Below, in pieces: positions 8,721-17,366 of a stretch of DNA of 64,000 bases (position 1 is its first letter; each line of letters starts with the position of its first letter). The notes under the pieces were generated by a model. That model was not told the origin of the DNA. It did no database searches and saw only the letters and a list, made by a program, of their open reading frames with translations. The position numbers were made by a program, and so were the translations under genes. Source of the stretch: an uncultured Methylocystaceae bacterium (GTDB lineage Bacteria > Pseudomonadota > Alphaproteobacteria > Rhizobiales > Beijerinckiaceae); NCBI GenBank assembly GCA_903870245.1, contig CAIQCB010000018.1, forward strand, positions 21,141-85,140, given 5' to 3'.

Positions 8721-9211
8721 GGGTGTGGTGGCTCAGTATGGCTCTCGCGTGGCTGTTTTCGCCATTCCCATGGCGGGATAAGTGATCCAGACCAGATGCC
8801 GCGCCGGTTGTTTTGGGCCTCTTGCTCGGCACCGATATAGTCAGAGGATTATCGGCGGTAGGCCATGGCGTAGCCATTGCGAACCAGCCAGAGTTCGATA
8901 TCCTCGCCTCTGACTGAGCAATTTGCTATTGTTCTGCCATATCGATCAGTGTCTCGCTCACGGCATGTGACGGGCGACGCCCCGATGAACTGGTCGAGTG
9001 CACGGGCAGCGATGGTCCCGCATCGATAGGGCCGGCCTGCGGCGTCACTGCAAGGCTGGCCTTTCTCCGGAGCGTCGACGCCATGGAGCCTGATTCGCTG
9101 GCCTTGGACTTCGATGGTGTCGGCGTCGATGACTGAGGCGCGGCCGAAGATCTCTGCATGCGCTGCAATAGTAATAAACACTGCGAATAAAACGATTATT
9201 AGCCTAATCAC
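8717..9211 (-). pseudogene. SNase-like thermonuclease with premature stop
   Basis: This gene encodes a Staphylococcal-nuclease-fold protein with a signal peptide (MIRLIIVLFAVFITIAAHA). The core motifs VIDADTIEVQGQRIRLHGVDAPE and DTDRYGRTIANC carry the expected Arg/Asp/Glu active-site residues. The frame stops at a TAA (8851-8849) after AMAYRR. The family normally continues here with a Tyr, and reading on in the same frame gives SSDYIGAEQEAQNNRRGIW, a normal SNase C-terminus, up to 8717. One base change (TAC or TAT to TAA) therefore truncated a 164-residue protein to 120. The truncated form may be unstable. Confidence 0.85.
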
Positions 9212-9305
9212 AAGTTGTTTACGCGATTGCGCTCCCTGCAGGATACCTAATGATTTTTGAGGTGAAGCTTTAACAATCGCTTCGTAATATCGCCGTTCAC
9301 TTGAT

Positions 9306-12300
9306 TTAAGTGCGTTTTAGTATGGCCATCTCTCCTATAATTTCCATAGTTTCAACGCTGACACGCGTTACCCGCGCCAGATGATCGACGACAGACTCCT
9401 TGTATTCGGAGAAGCGATAGCTGTTGAACTTCTCCCGTATCGTTGGGTCTCTCGGGGTCTTTTCTTTGTATTGATCGAGTATCCAGTCGAGCGCTGAACG
9501 ATTGCCTAGTCGGTAATCCCAAGCGCTGGCAGGTATGCTCGAAAGCTGGGTTTCACTGTCGAGCACAATGGTCCCATTCTCCCGGTCGGCTTTGAGAATA
9601 GTTTTCGGCATAACTCCTGCAAGCGCTGCCTTTTTGTCTCGTATTTCAATACGTTTCAACTTCCACGGTTCGACGGTCTCATAGCCAATATGCAGTTTTA
9701 TTAACTTTTCTCCCCATACGACCCAACGGCGGAAATCAGGATATAAGGGAATGCGCGGAAATTCACGTTTCAGATTGAGAGCGTATTTTTTGCGATAGAC
9801 TGGATCGTGCAGCACAGCGTAAACATAATGGAAAATATCGTCTTTAGTAATTGGACCTTTTAGTTTGTTGTAGTGTGTTCGAAATTGATCAAGCGCCCAG
9901 TTTGTGATGTTATCTATGCGGACGCCGTCAGAAGAATACCTGTAACGGGGAAGGCAAACAGTTCCGGCGCCACTGCCCACATAATGAAGGTCGGGCGGAA
10001 TATTCACGCTACTTACAAGCCAAGGTTTCTGTGAAGATGGATCAGTGAAGCAAATAATTTTATTGTCTGACTTATTTGAGTAGTATCTGTCGAAATTTCC
10101 AAGTCTGTCTATAAAAACTTGGGAACAATATAGGTAGTTAGCAGAAAATGGGCGATAAGCTGATTTTATTATTGAATCTGCATTAAATTTTTCAAAAATA
10201 TTTGCGTCTGCTCGCCGCTTTAATGTTTCTGACCACTTGATTTCACCTGGATACACCCTTGTTTGTTTGTGGGTGGTGTAGACGCTTATGAAATATTTCA
10301 TTTTTGATTTAAGACTTAGTTTATCGATATCGTAGACCCATTCATCCCGGTTGGTTGAAACACCAAGAGAGAAAAGTTTAAAGATTGCACGATCCTTGGC
10401 TCCAATTAGGTCTTCCTTAACAGCTTTTGAGGCCAGTGTCAGTTCAGACTCGAAGCTATCTTCTGGATGATTTAGCCACGCAAACTGATCATCAGGCTTT
10501 AGACACTCAAAATCAACATCTGAAATTTTGTTTTTGTTCAACCACGATAATTTGTCGTCAGCATAAGTCAGCTTGGTCTTAGAATAAAAGATTTTACATG
10601 CCCTATCTTGGCTGCTATTTTTTTTTCGAATCAAGAAACTAATAGCAACACCAGTTCCTATGCCAAATACGTTCCCACCACCCCCATCTCCAGGCGTTTT
10701 CCAATCACCACCTAGTTCTACAACACGAATTTCATCAAATTCTCTTGCGGCAACCTTACGAAATCCATCATAGGTCTTTTTGTCCAAAAACCCCCTATTA
10801 GTTACAAACGCGATGATCCCCTCATCGTTAATTCTGTCCGAGGCCCAGCGGAAAAACCGCGCATACATATCGTAGAGTTTTGTTTTCTGCGCTGTACTTT
10901 CCTTGATGTAGGTCGCCTTGATGCGGGCGTCAATGCGCGGATAGTCGCGGTTTTTGTTATTGTCGTTTTCGTTCTGCTGATTGGCGTTGTAGGGCGGATT
11001 GCCGATAATCACCGAAATCTTACGCTTATTTTGTCGCTTGATGCGCTCGACATTTTCCTCCGACATTGCACCGAAAAGCTCTTCCTGATGGTCGGAGAAC
11101 TTACCGAGCCCAGCGACATTATCCAGTGTGTCGACGAAGCAGAGGTTGGGAAATTCCGCATATTGGCCGCTGATCGCGGCGTAAGTCGCCTCGATATTCA
11201 GATTGGCGACGTAATAGGGCAGGATTGCCACCTCGTTGGCGTGCAACTCCTCCTTGTATTTAAGGACCAGTTTCTGTTTCTGGCCACGAAAATGCTCCAA
11301 CAATTCGCATATAAAGGTGCCGGTGCCCGTGGCGGGATCGAGAATCTCGACGCCCTTGTCGATAAGATTTTTGCCGAAATGTTTTTCGCAGAGCCAGTCG
11401 GCGCCTTCGATCATGAAGCGCACGATCTCGTTAGGCGTGTAGATCACCCCCAGCCGGTCGGCGGCCTTGGGATTATATACCTTGTAAAAATTCTCGTAGA
11501 TGACTTTCAGAAAGGTCTGTTTCTCGGCGTGGCTGGGGATTTGCGACGCCGCCGTGCGAATGGCGGCGTAATAGGGTTCGAGTTGCTTGAGAGAGTTTTT
11601 CTTTGTCGCACCGGTGAAGAATTTATCCTCCAGCCCATAGAGTTCTTTTGCAATATTGTTCTGTCGATGGAAATCGCTGTCGTCGAACACACGCGCGAAA
11701 ATATCCTCGGTCAGAATGTGCTGGATGAGCATTTCACGTACGTCTTCCACCGTAACCGATGGATTGATCGTATCGCGGGCGTGGCAGAGAAACTGCGTTT
11801 CCGCGTCCGCGTAGCCTTTGTTGGTGCGACTCGCGTCCTCGACTTTGTCGCGCAGTGCTGCGAGAACCTGCGGTAAATCGACTTTGAATTGTTCGACTGC
11901 CTTGCGGAATTCGGCAATTTCCGCCCGCTCGTAGGCGAAGAACAACGTCAGTAGTCGCTCCAGCGCCTTAGGATCGTCATAGGAGACGCGGAGTACTTCC
12001 TGTCGGTTCTGTATCAGAACCGCCTGTCGCGAGTCCTCATATATGATATTGTCCTGCGGATAGCCCTTGCGTTTCTTTTTATCGATTTCCCTGTCGAGAT
12101 CGTCTTCCTCGTCCTTCGCTTCCCAGTAACCGAGCGGCACGCGTAGCGAATAAAGCAAGGCACCGTCGGGATAGACGCGGGTTTTGGCGGGCGTTTCGTA
12201 TTCATATTCGGGAATGAAAACGAGTTCGTGTTGCTTGCCCCAAGCCTTGAGCAAATCCTTAAACGCCTCGCGCACCACGCTTTCTCGGCTAGTGCCGGAG

Positions 12301-12356
12301 ATTTTGCGCAGGCGGTCCAGCTCGTTGAAGAACTGACCTATCAGAAGCTGGCTCAA
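9306..12356 (-). CDS. Single-chain type II-like restriction-modification enzyme
   Basis: A 1016-residue protein; the start is probably TTG at 12356 behind GAGAGAG. The N-terminus has a PD-(D/E)XK nuclease pattern (PD64G with E79-A-K81). The central part is an N6-adenine methyltransferase with motif I (ILDPATGTGTF, about residue 337) and motif IV (NPPY, about residue 451). The C-terminal half resembles the specificity domain of type ISP/IIG enzymes. No helicase motifs lie between nuclease and methyltransferase, unlike LlaBIII-type enzymes, so a IIG-like architecture fits best. It should methylate its own site and cut unmodified DNA. It lies just downstream of tail gene D in the cargo island, a typical slot for phage-carried defence. 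Confidence 0.85.
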   Translation of the reverse strand: MSQLLIGQFFNELDRLRKISGTSRESVVREAFKDLLKAWGKQHELVFIPEYEYETPAKTRVYPDGALLYSLRVPLGYWEAKDEEDDLDREIDKKKRKGYPQDNIIYEDSRQAVLIQNRQEVLRVSYDDPKALERLLTLFFAYERAEIAEFRKAVEQFKVDLPQVLAALRDKVEDASRTNKGYADAETQFLCHARDTINPSVTVEDVREMLIQHILTEDIFARVFDDSDFHRQNNIAKELYGLEDKFFTGATKKNSLKQLEPYYAAIRTAASQIPSHAEKQTFLKVIYENFYKVYNPKAADRLGVIYTPNEIVRFMIEGADWLCEKHFGKNLIDKGVEILDPATGTGTFICELLEHFRGQKQKLVLKYKEELHANEVAILPYYVANLNIEATYAAISGQYAEFPNLCFVDTLDNVAGLGKFSDHQEELFGAMSEENVERIKRQNKRKISVIIGNPPYNANQQNENDNNKNRDYPRIDARIKATYIKESTAQKTKLYDMYARFFRWASDRINDEGIIAFVTNRGFLDKKTYDGFRKVAAREFDEIRVVELGGDWKTPGDGGGGNVFGIGTGVAISFLIRKKNSSQDRACKIFYSKTKLTYADDKLSWLNKNKISDVDFECLKPDDQFAWLNHPEDSFESELTLASKAVKEDLIGAKDRAIFKLFSLGVSTNRDEWVYDIDKLSLKSKMKYFISVYTTHKQTRVYPGEIKWSETLKRRADANIFEKFNADSIIKSAYRPFSANYLYCSQVFIDRLGNFDRYYSNKSDNKIICFTDPSSQKPWLVSSVNIPPDLHYVGSGAGTVCLPRYRYSSDGVRIDNITNWALDQFRTHYNKLKGPITKDDIFHYVYAVLHDPVYRKKYALNLKREFPRIPLYPDFRRWVVWGEKLIKLHIGYETVEPWKLKRIEIRDKKAALAGVMPKTILKADRENGTIVLDSETQLSSIPASAWDYRLGNRSALDWILDQYKEKTPRDPTIREKFNSYRFSEYKESVVDHLARVTRVSVETMEIIGEMAILKRT

Positions 12357-12417
12357 GATCTCTCTCGGTTATACTTAATTAATCGATAGAATCGGAAGTT
12401 ATTCGCATATTTCTGGA

Positions 12418-13452
12418 TTAAAATGAACTATTACACCCTTCCTTACAAGTCTGGATTACGCACACCGTCACCCACCCTCCATCCCGCGAGAAACTGTGCG
12501 TCGCTTCCGACACGCGATAGTTCCCATCGACGCCGGGGCGAACGCCGGAGATGCGACAGAGCCCCTGCGCCTGCGCTTCTGGCGCGCCGATCAGCGTAAC
12601 CGTTCCGCCGCCCTTGCCGCGTTTCGCCTCTTCGGCGTTGCTGTCGGCGCGATCCTTGGCCCGGTCCTTGTCACCGGATTTTCTGGCGTCGATCAGCGGC
12701 ACGCGCGCCACTTCGTCCATCAGCTGGATCGTCTCCTTGCGCCACTTCGCCTCTTTGCGGTCATACCAGCGGACAACGGAGCGATTATAACGCGGGCGGT
12801 TCTGTAGCGGGCGTATCTGCCAGCCGATGATGTTGCGACCGTAGTCGGCCCTGAGGACGGGAAGGTCTTTGCCGCCTGCGGATGCGCTGGCGTTGCGCGG
12901 CACGAATACCGCCTTCTTGCCCATGATCTTGAAGGTCGCGCCCAACTCCTGCGCCATGCGCGCGCCCCAAGCCATGAAGGACTCGTTTTGCATGGACCAG
13001 TAGTCGCGCTGGTTGGCGGCGAGTTTATCGGAAACCCGGACATCGAGATCGGCTTTCTTGCCCCATTCATTCGCCACATCGCCGAATTTCACGCTATCCT
13101 TATGCGCCTGCCGCTTTTCTTTCGTCCTGCCCTTCATGTCCGCGGCGTGGGAGGTGATGTTCAACACCATGCCCTGACCGCGCGAGCCCTCGCTTTCGGG
13201 TTCGTCGGTGACGCCTTCAAAGATCACCGCACCGCCGCCATCGCTCCATGCGAGGGTCGCGACGATTTCGGCGCCCTCGCGCGGCATGTTGATCCTGCCG
13301 CCGGCGTCGTCGAGGGAAATATCCAGCGTGTCGCTCTGGCCGCCGTCCGTCAGTTTGATCTGTAGTGACAACAGATGCGGTTCGAAGTTGCTGGTGACGT
13401 TCTGTCCGTCGATCGTAATGGTATAGATGGCGCGGCGAGCGGCGTCAGTCAT
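12418..13452 (-). CDS. Phage late control protein D / tail hub protein
   Basis: A 344-residue intact copy of the P2 D family, homologous to T4 gp27-like baseplate hub proteins. The N-terminus (RRAIYTITIDGQNVTS) and the central NIIGWQIRPLQNRPRYNRSVVRWYD region are characteristic. It overlaps the X gene by 8 bp in an operon U-X-D. It ends the tail module; the restriction-modification gene follows downstream after a short AT-rich gap. A decayed second copy is at 1-978. Confidence 0.92.
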   Translation of the reverse strand: MTDAARRAIYTITIDGQNVTSNFEPHLLSLQIKLTDGGQSDTLDISLDDAGGRINMPREGAEIVATLAWSDGGGAVIFEGVTDEPESEGSRGQGMVLNITSHAADMKGRTKEKRQAHKDSVKFGDVANEWGKKADLDVRVSDKLAANQRDYWSMQNESFMAWGARMAQELGATFKIMGKKAVFVPRNASASAGGKDLPVLRADYGRNIIGWQIRPLQNRPRYNRSVVRWYDRKEAKWRKETIQLMDEVARVPLIDARKSGDKDRAKDRADSNAEEAKRGKGGGTVTLIGAPEAQAQGLCRISGVRPGVDGNYRVSEATHSFSRDGGWVTVCVIQTCKEGCNSSF

Positions 13453-13675
13453 AAAGCGTCACCACGGGCGCGGCGCGGCGGCCCTTCGGTTCGGGATTCG
13501 GGATGGCGACTTTCACGGAGAGTCCGACCGGCAGCATAGAACCAAGCCGAGCGAGGCCAGGGTTGCGCCGCAGCGTTTCCTCGACGAGGCCGGGGACCTC
13601 GCGGCGGAACCGCCGCCACAGCAGCAAGTCCAGCGTCGTGCGCTCGGCTGTGACTTCAAGCATCTCATTGGTCAT
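13445..13675 (-). CDS. Phage tail protein X
   Basis: A 76-residue LysM-like small tail protein of the P2 X family (LDLLLWRRF ... VEETLRRNPGLARLGSMLPVGLSVKV). Its start overlaps the end of U by 4 bp (ATGA) and its stop overlaps the start of D. It probably participates in baseplate hub assembly. The left copy at 1708-1941 is also open. Confidence 0.92.
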   Translation of the reverse strand: MTNEMLEVTAERTTLDLLLWRRFRREVPGLVEETLRRNPGLARLGSMLPVGLSVKVAIPNPEPKGRRAAPVVTLYD

Positions 13676-14103
13676 GAAAACAGACTCGCGAGCGTCGACA
13701 TCATGGAACCGACAGAAGCGGCGTTTGGCGATTTGACCAGTTCGATCTCGAACTCGATCATCCGGCCGACGCCGGCGACATCGAGATAGCTGTGCTTGTC
13801 GGTGACCTTTTCGATCACATACCAGCCGAACACCGAACCGTCGCCGCGCATCAGCATTTGCGGTTGCCCGGCACGTGCCACAGATTGCAGGGCGTCGATT
13901 CCGGAGAGGCCGCCAAATTTTTGCGGAAACAGGGTCCCGGCAAACGTCAGCCGCTCGTCGGCCTCGCCAACATATTCGCGTGGACGCGGCGCGCCCATCA
14001 CATCCTTGGCGGCGAAATCCGATCCCATCTCGTGCGAGACTTCGCTGACGTTGACGGGCGCGACCTGAAACTGGATCGCGCCGAGTTGAAAGAGTGTCGA
14101 CAT
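13672..14103 (-). CDS. Phage tail protein U (tail terminator/completion)
   Basis: A 143-residue member of the P2 U family. The MSTLFQLGAIQFQVAPVNV start, the PREYVGEADERLTFAGTLFPQKFGG block and the DGSVFGWYVIEKV block are typical. It lies three bases after the tape-measure gene and is coupled to X. The nonsense-mutated paralogue is at 1938-2369. Confidence 0.92.
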   Translation of the reverse strand: MSTLFQLGAIQFQVAPVNVSEVSHEMGSDFAAKDVMGAPRPREYVGEADERLTFAGTLFPQKFGGLSGIDALQSVARAGQPQMLMRGDGSVFGWYVIEKVTDKHSYLDVAGVGRMIEFEIELVKSPNAASVGSMMSTLASLFS

Positions 14104-14106
14104 GAC

Positions 14107-16320
14107 TTACTCTCCTTGAACGCCGCCGAAAGAGAAATTGCCGCGCTGGATTTTGCCGAGCGCGCTGATTTTCGCAGCGGCGCTGCTGGCAGCGTTGGCG
14201 GCGTTGCCCGCCGCAGCTGCGGCGGAGTTGGCGGCGGCGCCGACCGAGTTCAGGAGAGATAGCAACTGCTGCGCCTTGACGATGGCGACGTCGATCGATC
14301 CGGAGTTAACGTTGGGCGTGACGCTGAGGTTCAATCCCTGAACGGCGTTTTTCGCCTCGTCCGCTTTCAGCCGCGCGGCGTCGAGGCCGGAAGTGTCGAC
14401 GGTGGGTTTGACCGTCATTTGCGCGAAGGACGGCAGCGCGCTAGCGGCGCCCATGCCGCCGGTGACGCCGAAAGGCGTGGCGCTTGCGTCCCGCGCCCAC
14501 GCGCGCCGCGACAGGCCCGCGACGGGCATGGTTTGAAAGACGGGTTTCGGCGGACCCCGGTAGCTGGCGAAGGCGTCGCGATAGGGCGTGCCGGGTTCAA
14601 CGGAGGGCGCGCTATACCGTCGCCATGCGTCGAGCACGGTCGCCTTTTGCCCGAATGCTTTCTTTTCCGCCTCAACCTGCGACGCGGCTCCGAAGAATTT
14701 TTTCGCTTCGCCAAGCCCAGTGCTGAAACTGCGCAGACCGTCGGCAAGCGTCGAGAGCGCCTGCGCAGCCGGAACCGCCTCCAGCGCCGCTGCGCCAAGA
14801 TCGAGCGTGGCCGCCTTCAACGCGTTCCAGGACGCCTTCGGGTCGGATCGCTGGTTGGCGATCATCCGATCCATGTCTGGCGTCGACTCGAAAAGCTTGG
14901 CCTGCGTTTTAAGCGATTGCTCCTGTTGCATCAGGATGCGGCCGAGATTTGCGGCGCGTGATGGCAGGACTTCGCTCAGCAGTTTCACCATGTCGGCTTG
15001 CGACTGCACGCCGATCTTCGCAGCGGCGGGTTTAAAAATCTCCTGAAACCATTTGTCGGGATCGGAGGCGAGAAGATTGTCGCCCACCAGCTTTCCGGCA
15101 TAGCCCTTGATGTCGCCGCTTTTGTTACGCGTGATCATGCCGGGTTCGGCGAGAAGTCCCATCTGCTCCAGCTTCTGAACAGATAGGTGCCGGTTCTGCA
15201 GCCCCCCGCGCAGGGTCTTGGTCAGCATGGAGAGCGTATCGCCGGCGCTGGAGCCGCGCATTTCCTGAATGAGACCCGGCAGGGTCAGGTTCAGAAAGCG
15301 ATCCGACAGCGTCGCGCCGGCGGATTTGGAATATTTGGCGGCTTCGTAAACCTGCTCCGTCGTCACCGTCCGCCCAAGCACCGCCATGGATTTGACCTGT
15401 CCGGCGAGAAACTTCTCGAAGCGCTTCGGCTCGGTCAGCAATCCAAGCGTGTCTCCGGCTTTGACGATGTCGCCGATATTGGCGTCGCCCGAACCCATGC
15501 CTTTCAGAATGGAGGCGGCGCGGGCCGCCTGCGGCAGGATGCGATAGAGGTCTTTTTCTTCCTGAACCGAGGAACGGATGTCCTGCACCAGCTCCATGAT
15601 CTCGCTGGCGCTCATGGTCGGCGCATATCTGGTTGCAGCCACGGAAGCCTTTTCAGCCGCCTTCAACTCTTCCGGCGTCATGCCGGCGTTCAACGCCGAG
15701 ACGCGCGCGTGCTGGCGCTCCACGCCGCCCGTGGCGATTTTCCGCGCCGCCTCGTAGCCATAGTAGCCGGCGGCGATCTGGCCGAGGCCCATGCCGCCAA
15801 GGAGGCCGGCGCCCGCCGCCATCTCCGCCGCGCCGATTTTACCCTGCGCCGATTTCCGCCCGCCCCCCGCCGACATGCCGGCGATCATGAGCCTGTTCGC
15901 CAAGGACGATTGCGACATGGCGAGCATCATTGGCGAGACGCCCGCGCCGCCCGCCTTGCCTAGGGAGCGGGCGAAGGCGGCCTGTTCGCGCTTCACGCTC
16001 CTTAATGCAGAGAGCGTGCTGCGCTCCCACGCCCTGACGTCAGCCGCCTGCTTTTTCGTCCACTGCGCCGAATTGGCGGCAAGACCTGCGCTTTTCGAAT
16101 AATCGCGCCACGCGAGCGCGACCTGCTCGATATCCTTGCGGGTCGCTTTCAGACCGGAGAGCGATTTGATGAAGCGGTCCGTCGCGCCGGTCCCGGCCAT
16201 GCCTTTGGCGACATCGCGCGCGGCTTTCTCCGCGTCCCGCAGCGCCTGCGCCACCGTGCGCGCAGGTTTCGACACATCGTCGATCAGCTTGACGGTGAGC
16301 GAAGATGTCAGATTGGCCAT
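14107..16320 (-). CDS. Phage tail tape-measure protein (P2 T-like)
   Basis: A 737-residue protein with an N-terminal helical part (SLTVKLIDDVSKPARTVAQALRDAEKAARDVAK) and a small-residue-rich hydrophobic middle (AAEMAAGAGLLGGMGLGQIAAGYYGYEAARKIA) typical of tape measures that set tail length. The C-terminus is Ala-rich. It begins right after the E' frame ends, the P2 order E/E'-T-U-X-D. A fragment of a second copy is at 3271-3390. Confidence 0.9.
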   Translation of the reverse strand: MANLTSSLTVKLIDDVSKPARTVAQALRDAEKAARDVAKGMAGTGATDRFIKSLSGLKATRKDIEQVALAWRDYSKSAGLAANSAQWTKKQAADVRAWERSTLSALRSVKREQAAFARSLGKAGGAGVSPMMLAMSQSSLANRLMIAGMSAGGGRKSAQGKIGAAEMAAGAGLLGGMGLGQIAAGYYGYEAARKIATGGVERQHARVSALNAGMTPEELKAAEKASVAATRYAPTMSASEIMELVQDIRSSVQEEKDLYRILPQAARAASILKGMGSGDANIGDIVKAGDTLGLLTEPKRFEKFLAGQVKSMAVLGRTVTTEQVYEAAKYSKSAGATLSDRFLNLTLPGLIQEMRGSSAGDTLSMLTKTLRGGLQNRHLSVQKLEQMGLLAEPGMITRNKSGDIKGYAGKLVGDNLLASDPDKWFQEIFKPAAAKIGVQSQADMVKLLSEVLPSRAANLGRILMQQEQSLKTQAKLFESTPDMDRMIANQRSDPKASWNALKAATLDLGAAALEAVPAAQALSTLADGLRSFSTGLGEAKKFFGAASQVEAEKKAFGQKATVLDAWRRYSAPSVEPGTPYRDAFASYRGPPKPVFQTMPVAGLSRRAWARDASATPFGVTGGMGAASALPSFAQMTVKPTVDTSGLDAARLKADEAKNAVQGLNLSVTPNVNSGSIDVAIVKAQQLLSLLNSVGAAANSAAAAAGNAANAASSAAAKISALGKIQRGNFSFGGVQGE

Positions 16321-16323
16321 GAG

Positions 16324-16790
16324 CTACCGCCCCTCGAAATCCCGCGCGACGATCAACTCCGCCAGAAACTCATCCCAATAGAGCGCGTCGAGCTCCGCCA
16401 TGGACCAGCCGATCACCCGTTTGATGTAAGCGCGGTATTCTCGCCAGCGTCCGGGCCAGAAACAGGTTCCGCGATCCCACGGAACCGGCGGGGCAAAAAA
16501 TCGGCGGCCGCCCGATCCAGTTCGAACCTGTCGTCGTCGTCGAGCGCATCAAGGACGGCGTCCGGGATCGGCTGACCGGCCTCGTCGCTGAACATTGGAA
16601 AACGCAGAGAGGCGTCGGGATTGTTCTTGAGCAATGCGTCCAGCTCATCCTGAAACCTTGCGACATCGCGCGCCGTCAGGCGCTTCAGCGTGACAGACCG
16701 GTATTCGCGCCCGAGATAGGAAACGGGCCATTGCAGATCGATTGTTTTCAGACGCGGACGATCGGATAGAAATTGCGGCGCTTCTTCCAT
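16324..16790 (-). CDS. Tail assembly protein E+E' made by -1 frameshift
   Basis: The -1 frame relative to E is open from the slippery site to the TAG at 16326-16324. It encodes an E'-type extension (WDRGTCFWPGRWREYRAYIK ... MAELDALYWDEFLAELIVARDFEGR). It has no good independent start. The E+E' fusion would be about 155 residues. In P2 and its relatives both E and E+E' are needed as tape-measure chaperones, like lambda G and GT. Position directly ahead of the tape-measure gene fits. Confidence 0.8.
16413..16790 (-). CDS. Tail assembly chaperone E
   Basis: I prefer the ATG at 16790 (MEEAPQFLSDRPRLK), which has GGAG upstream, giving 125 residues. The protein has the P2 E layout (TIDLQWPVSYLGREYRSVTLKRLTARDVARFQDEL, then an acidic DDDDRFELDRAAADF). 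It lies between the tube gene and the tape measure. The terminal TSNG stretch comes after the slippery site and would be replaced by E' when ribosomes shift. Confidence 0.85.
   Translation of the reverse strand: MEEAPQFLSDRPRLKTIDLQWPVSYLGREYRSVTLKRLTARDVARFQDELDALLKNNPDASLRFPMFSDEAGQPIPDAVLDALDDDDRFELDRAAADFLPRRFRGIAEPVSGPDAGENTALTSNG
16494..16500 (-). promoter_or_regulatory. Programmed -1 frameshift site TTTTTTG
   Basis: On the minus strand the heptamer T-TTT-TTG is in phase with the E frame (GAT TTT TTG). It is the same heptamer I recall for P2 E/E+E'. The -1 frame downstream is open to the E' stop at 16324. Confidence 0.8.
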
Positions 16791-16811
16791 GATTTTTCTC
16801 CGTGGCAATTC

Positions 16812-17345
16812 TTACGCGATGCGCAGAATTGAATTCATCTGCGCCAGCTGGTTGACGCCGTTCACCCGCCAGACGCTGCCGAAGAAATCGTAGTAATAGA
16901 CCTCCGCCTTGTCCTCCCACAGTTCGTAATGCGTGATCTCGGCGATGCGATGATCCTGATCGACCAGCTGCCCGCGCTGAAACTCGTTCTCTCCGACTTC
17001 GATCATCCGGCCGAAGACCACGATCTTGCGCTCGATCATGCGCCCGCCGTTCTTGTCGCGCAGCGCGCCATAGATGGTGTAGGGCCGCTGGCCATTGGCG
17101 CCGATCCCGAACAGGGCCTTGGTCTGGGCGTCGGAGCCGGTCAGCTTGAAAGTGACCTCCGGCGGCTCGAAACCAAGCCCACCGATGGTGATGGCGCCGA
17201 TGCCGCCCCCGGGATGATGCTCCTGCGTCTTTTCCTTGGGCTGCCAGAGCTGGATGTTCTGGATGGTGAGATGTTTGGAGTTGGCGGCGCTGTCGTCGCC
17301 GGCGAAGAGGTTTGCGGCCTCCCAGACAATGAGAGATGCGGCCAT
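16812..17345 (-). CDS. Phage major tail tube protein (P2 FII-like)
   Basis: A 177-residue tube protein of contractile tails. The family patterns are the LTIQNIQLWQPKEKTQEHHPGGG stretch, the FKLTGSDAQTKALFG core and the ITHYELWEDKAEVYYYD C-terminal strand region. It lies 21 bp downstream of the sheath gene, the invariant sheath-tube order. Confidence 0.93.
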   Translation of the reverse strand: MAASLIVWEAANLFAGDDSAANSKHLTIQNIQLWQPKEKTQEHHPGGGIGAITIGGLGFEPPEVTFKLTGSDAQTKALFGIGANGQRPYTIYGALRDKNGGRMIERKIVVFGRMIEVGENEFQRGQLVDQDHRIAEITHYELWEDKAEVYYYDFFGSVWRVNGVNQLAQMNSILRIA

Positions 17346-17366
17346 GAGCGGCGTGTCCTTTTTCTG

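Noticed and set aside
11031..11876. 281-residue plus-strand frame inside the R-M gene
   Set aside because: It is antisense to the conserved methyltransferase core and has no recognisable domain.
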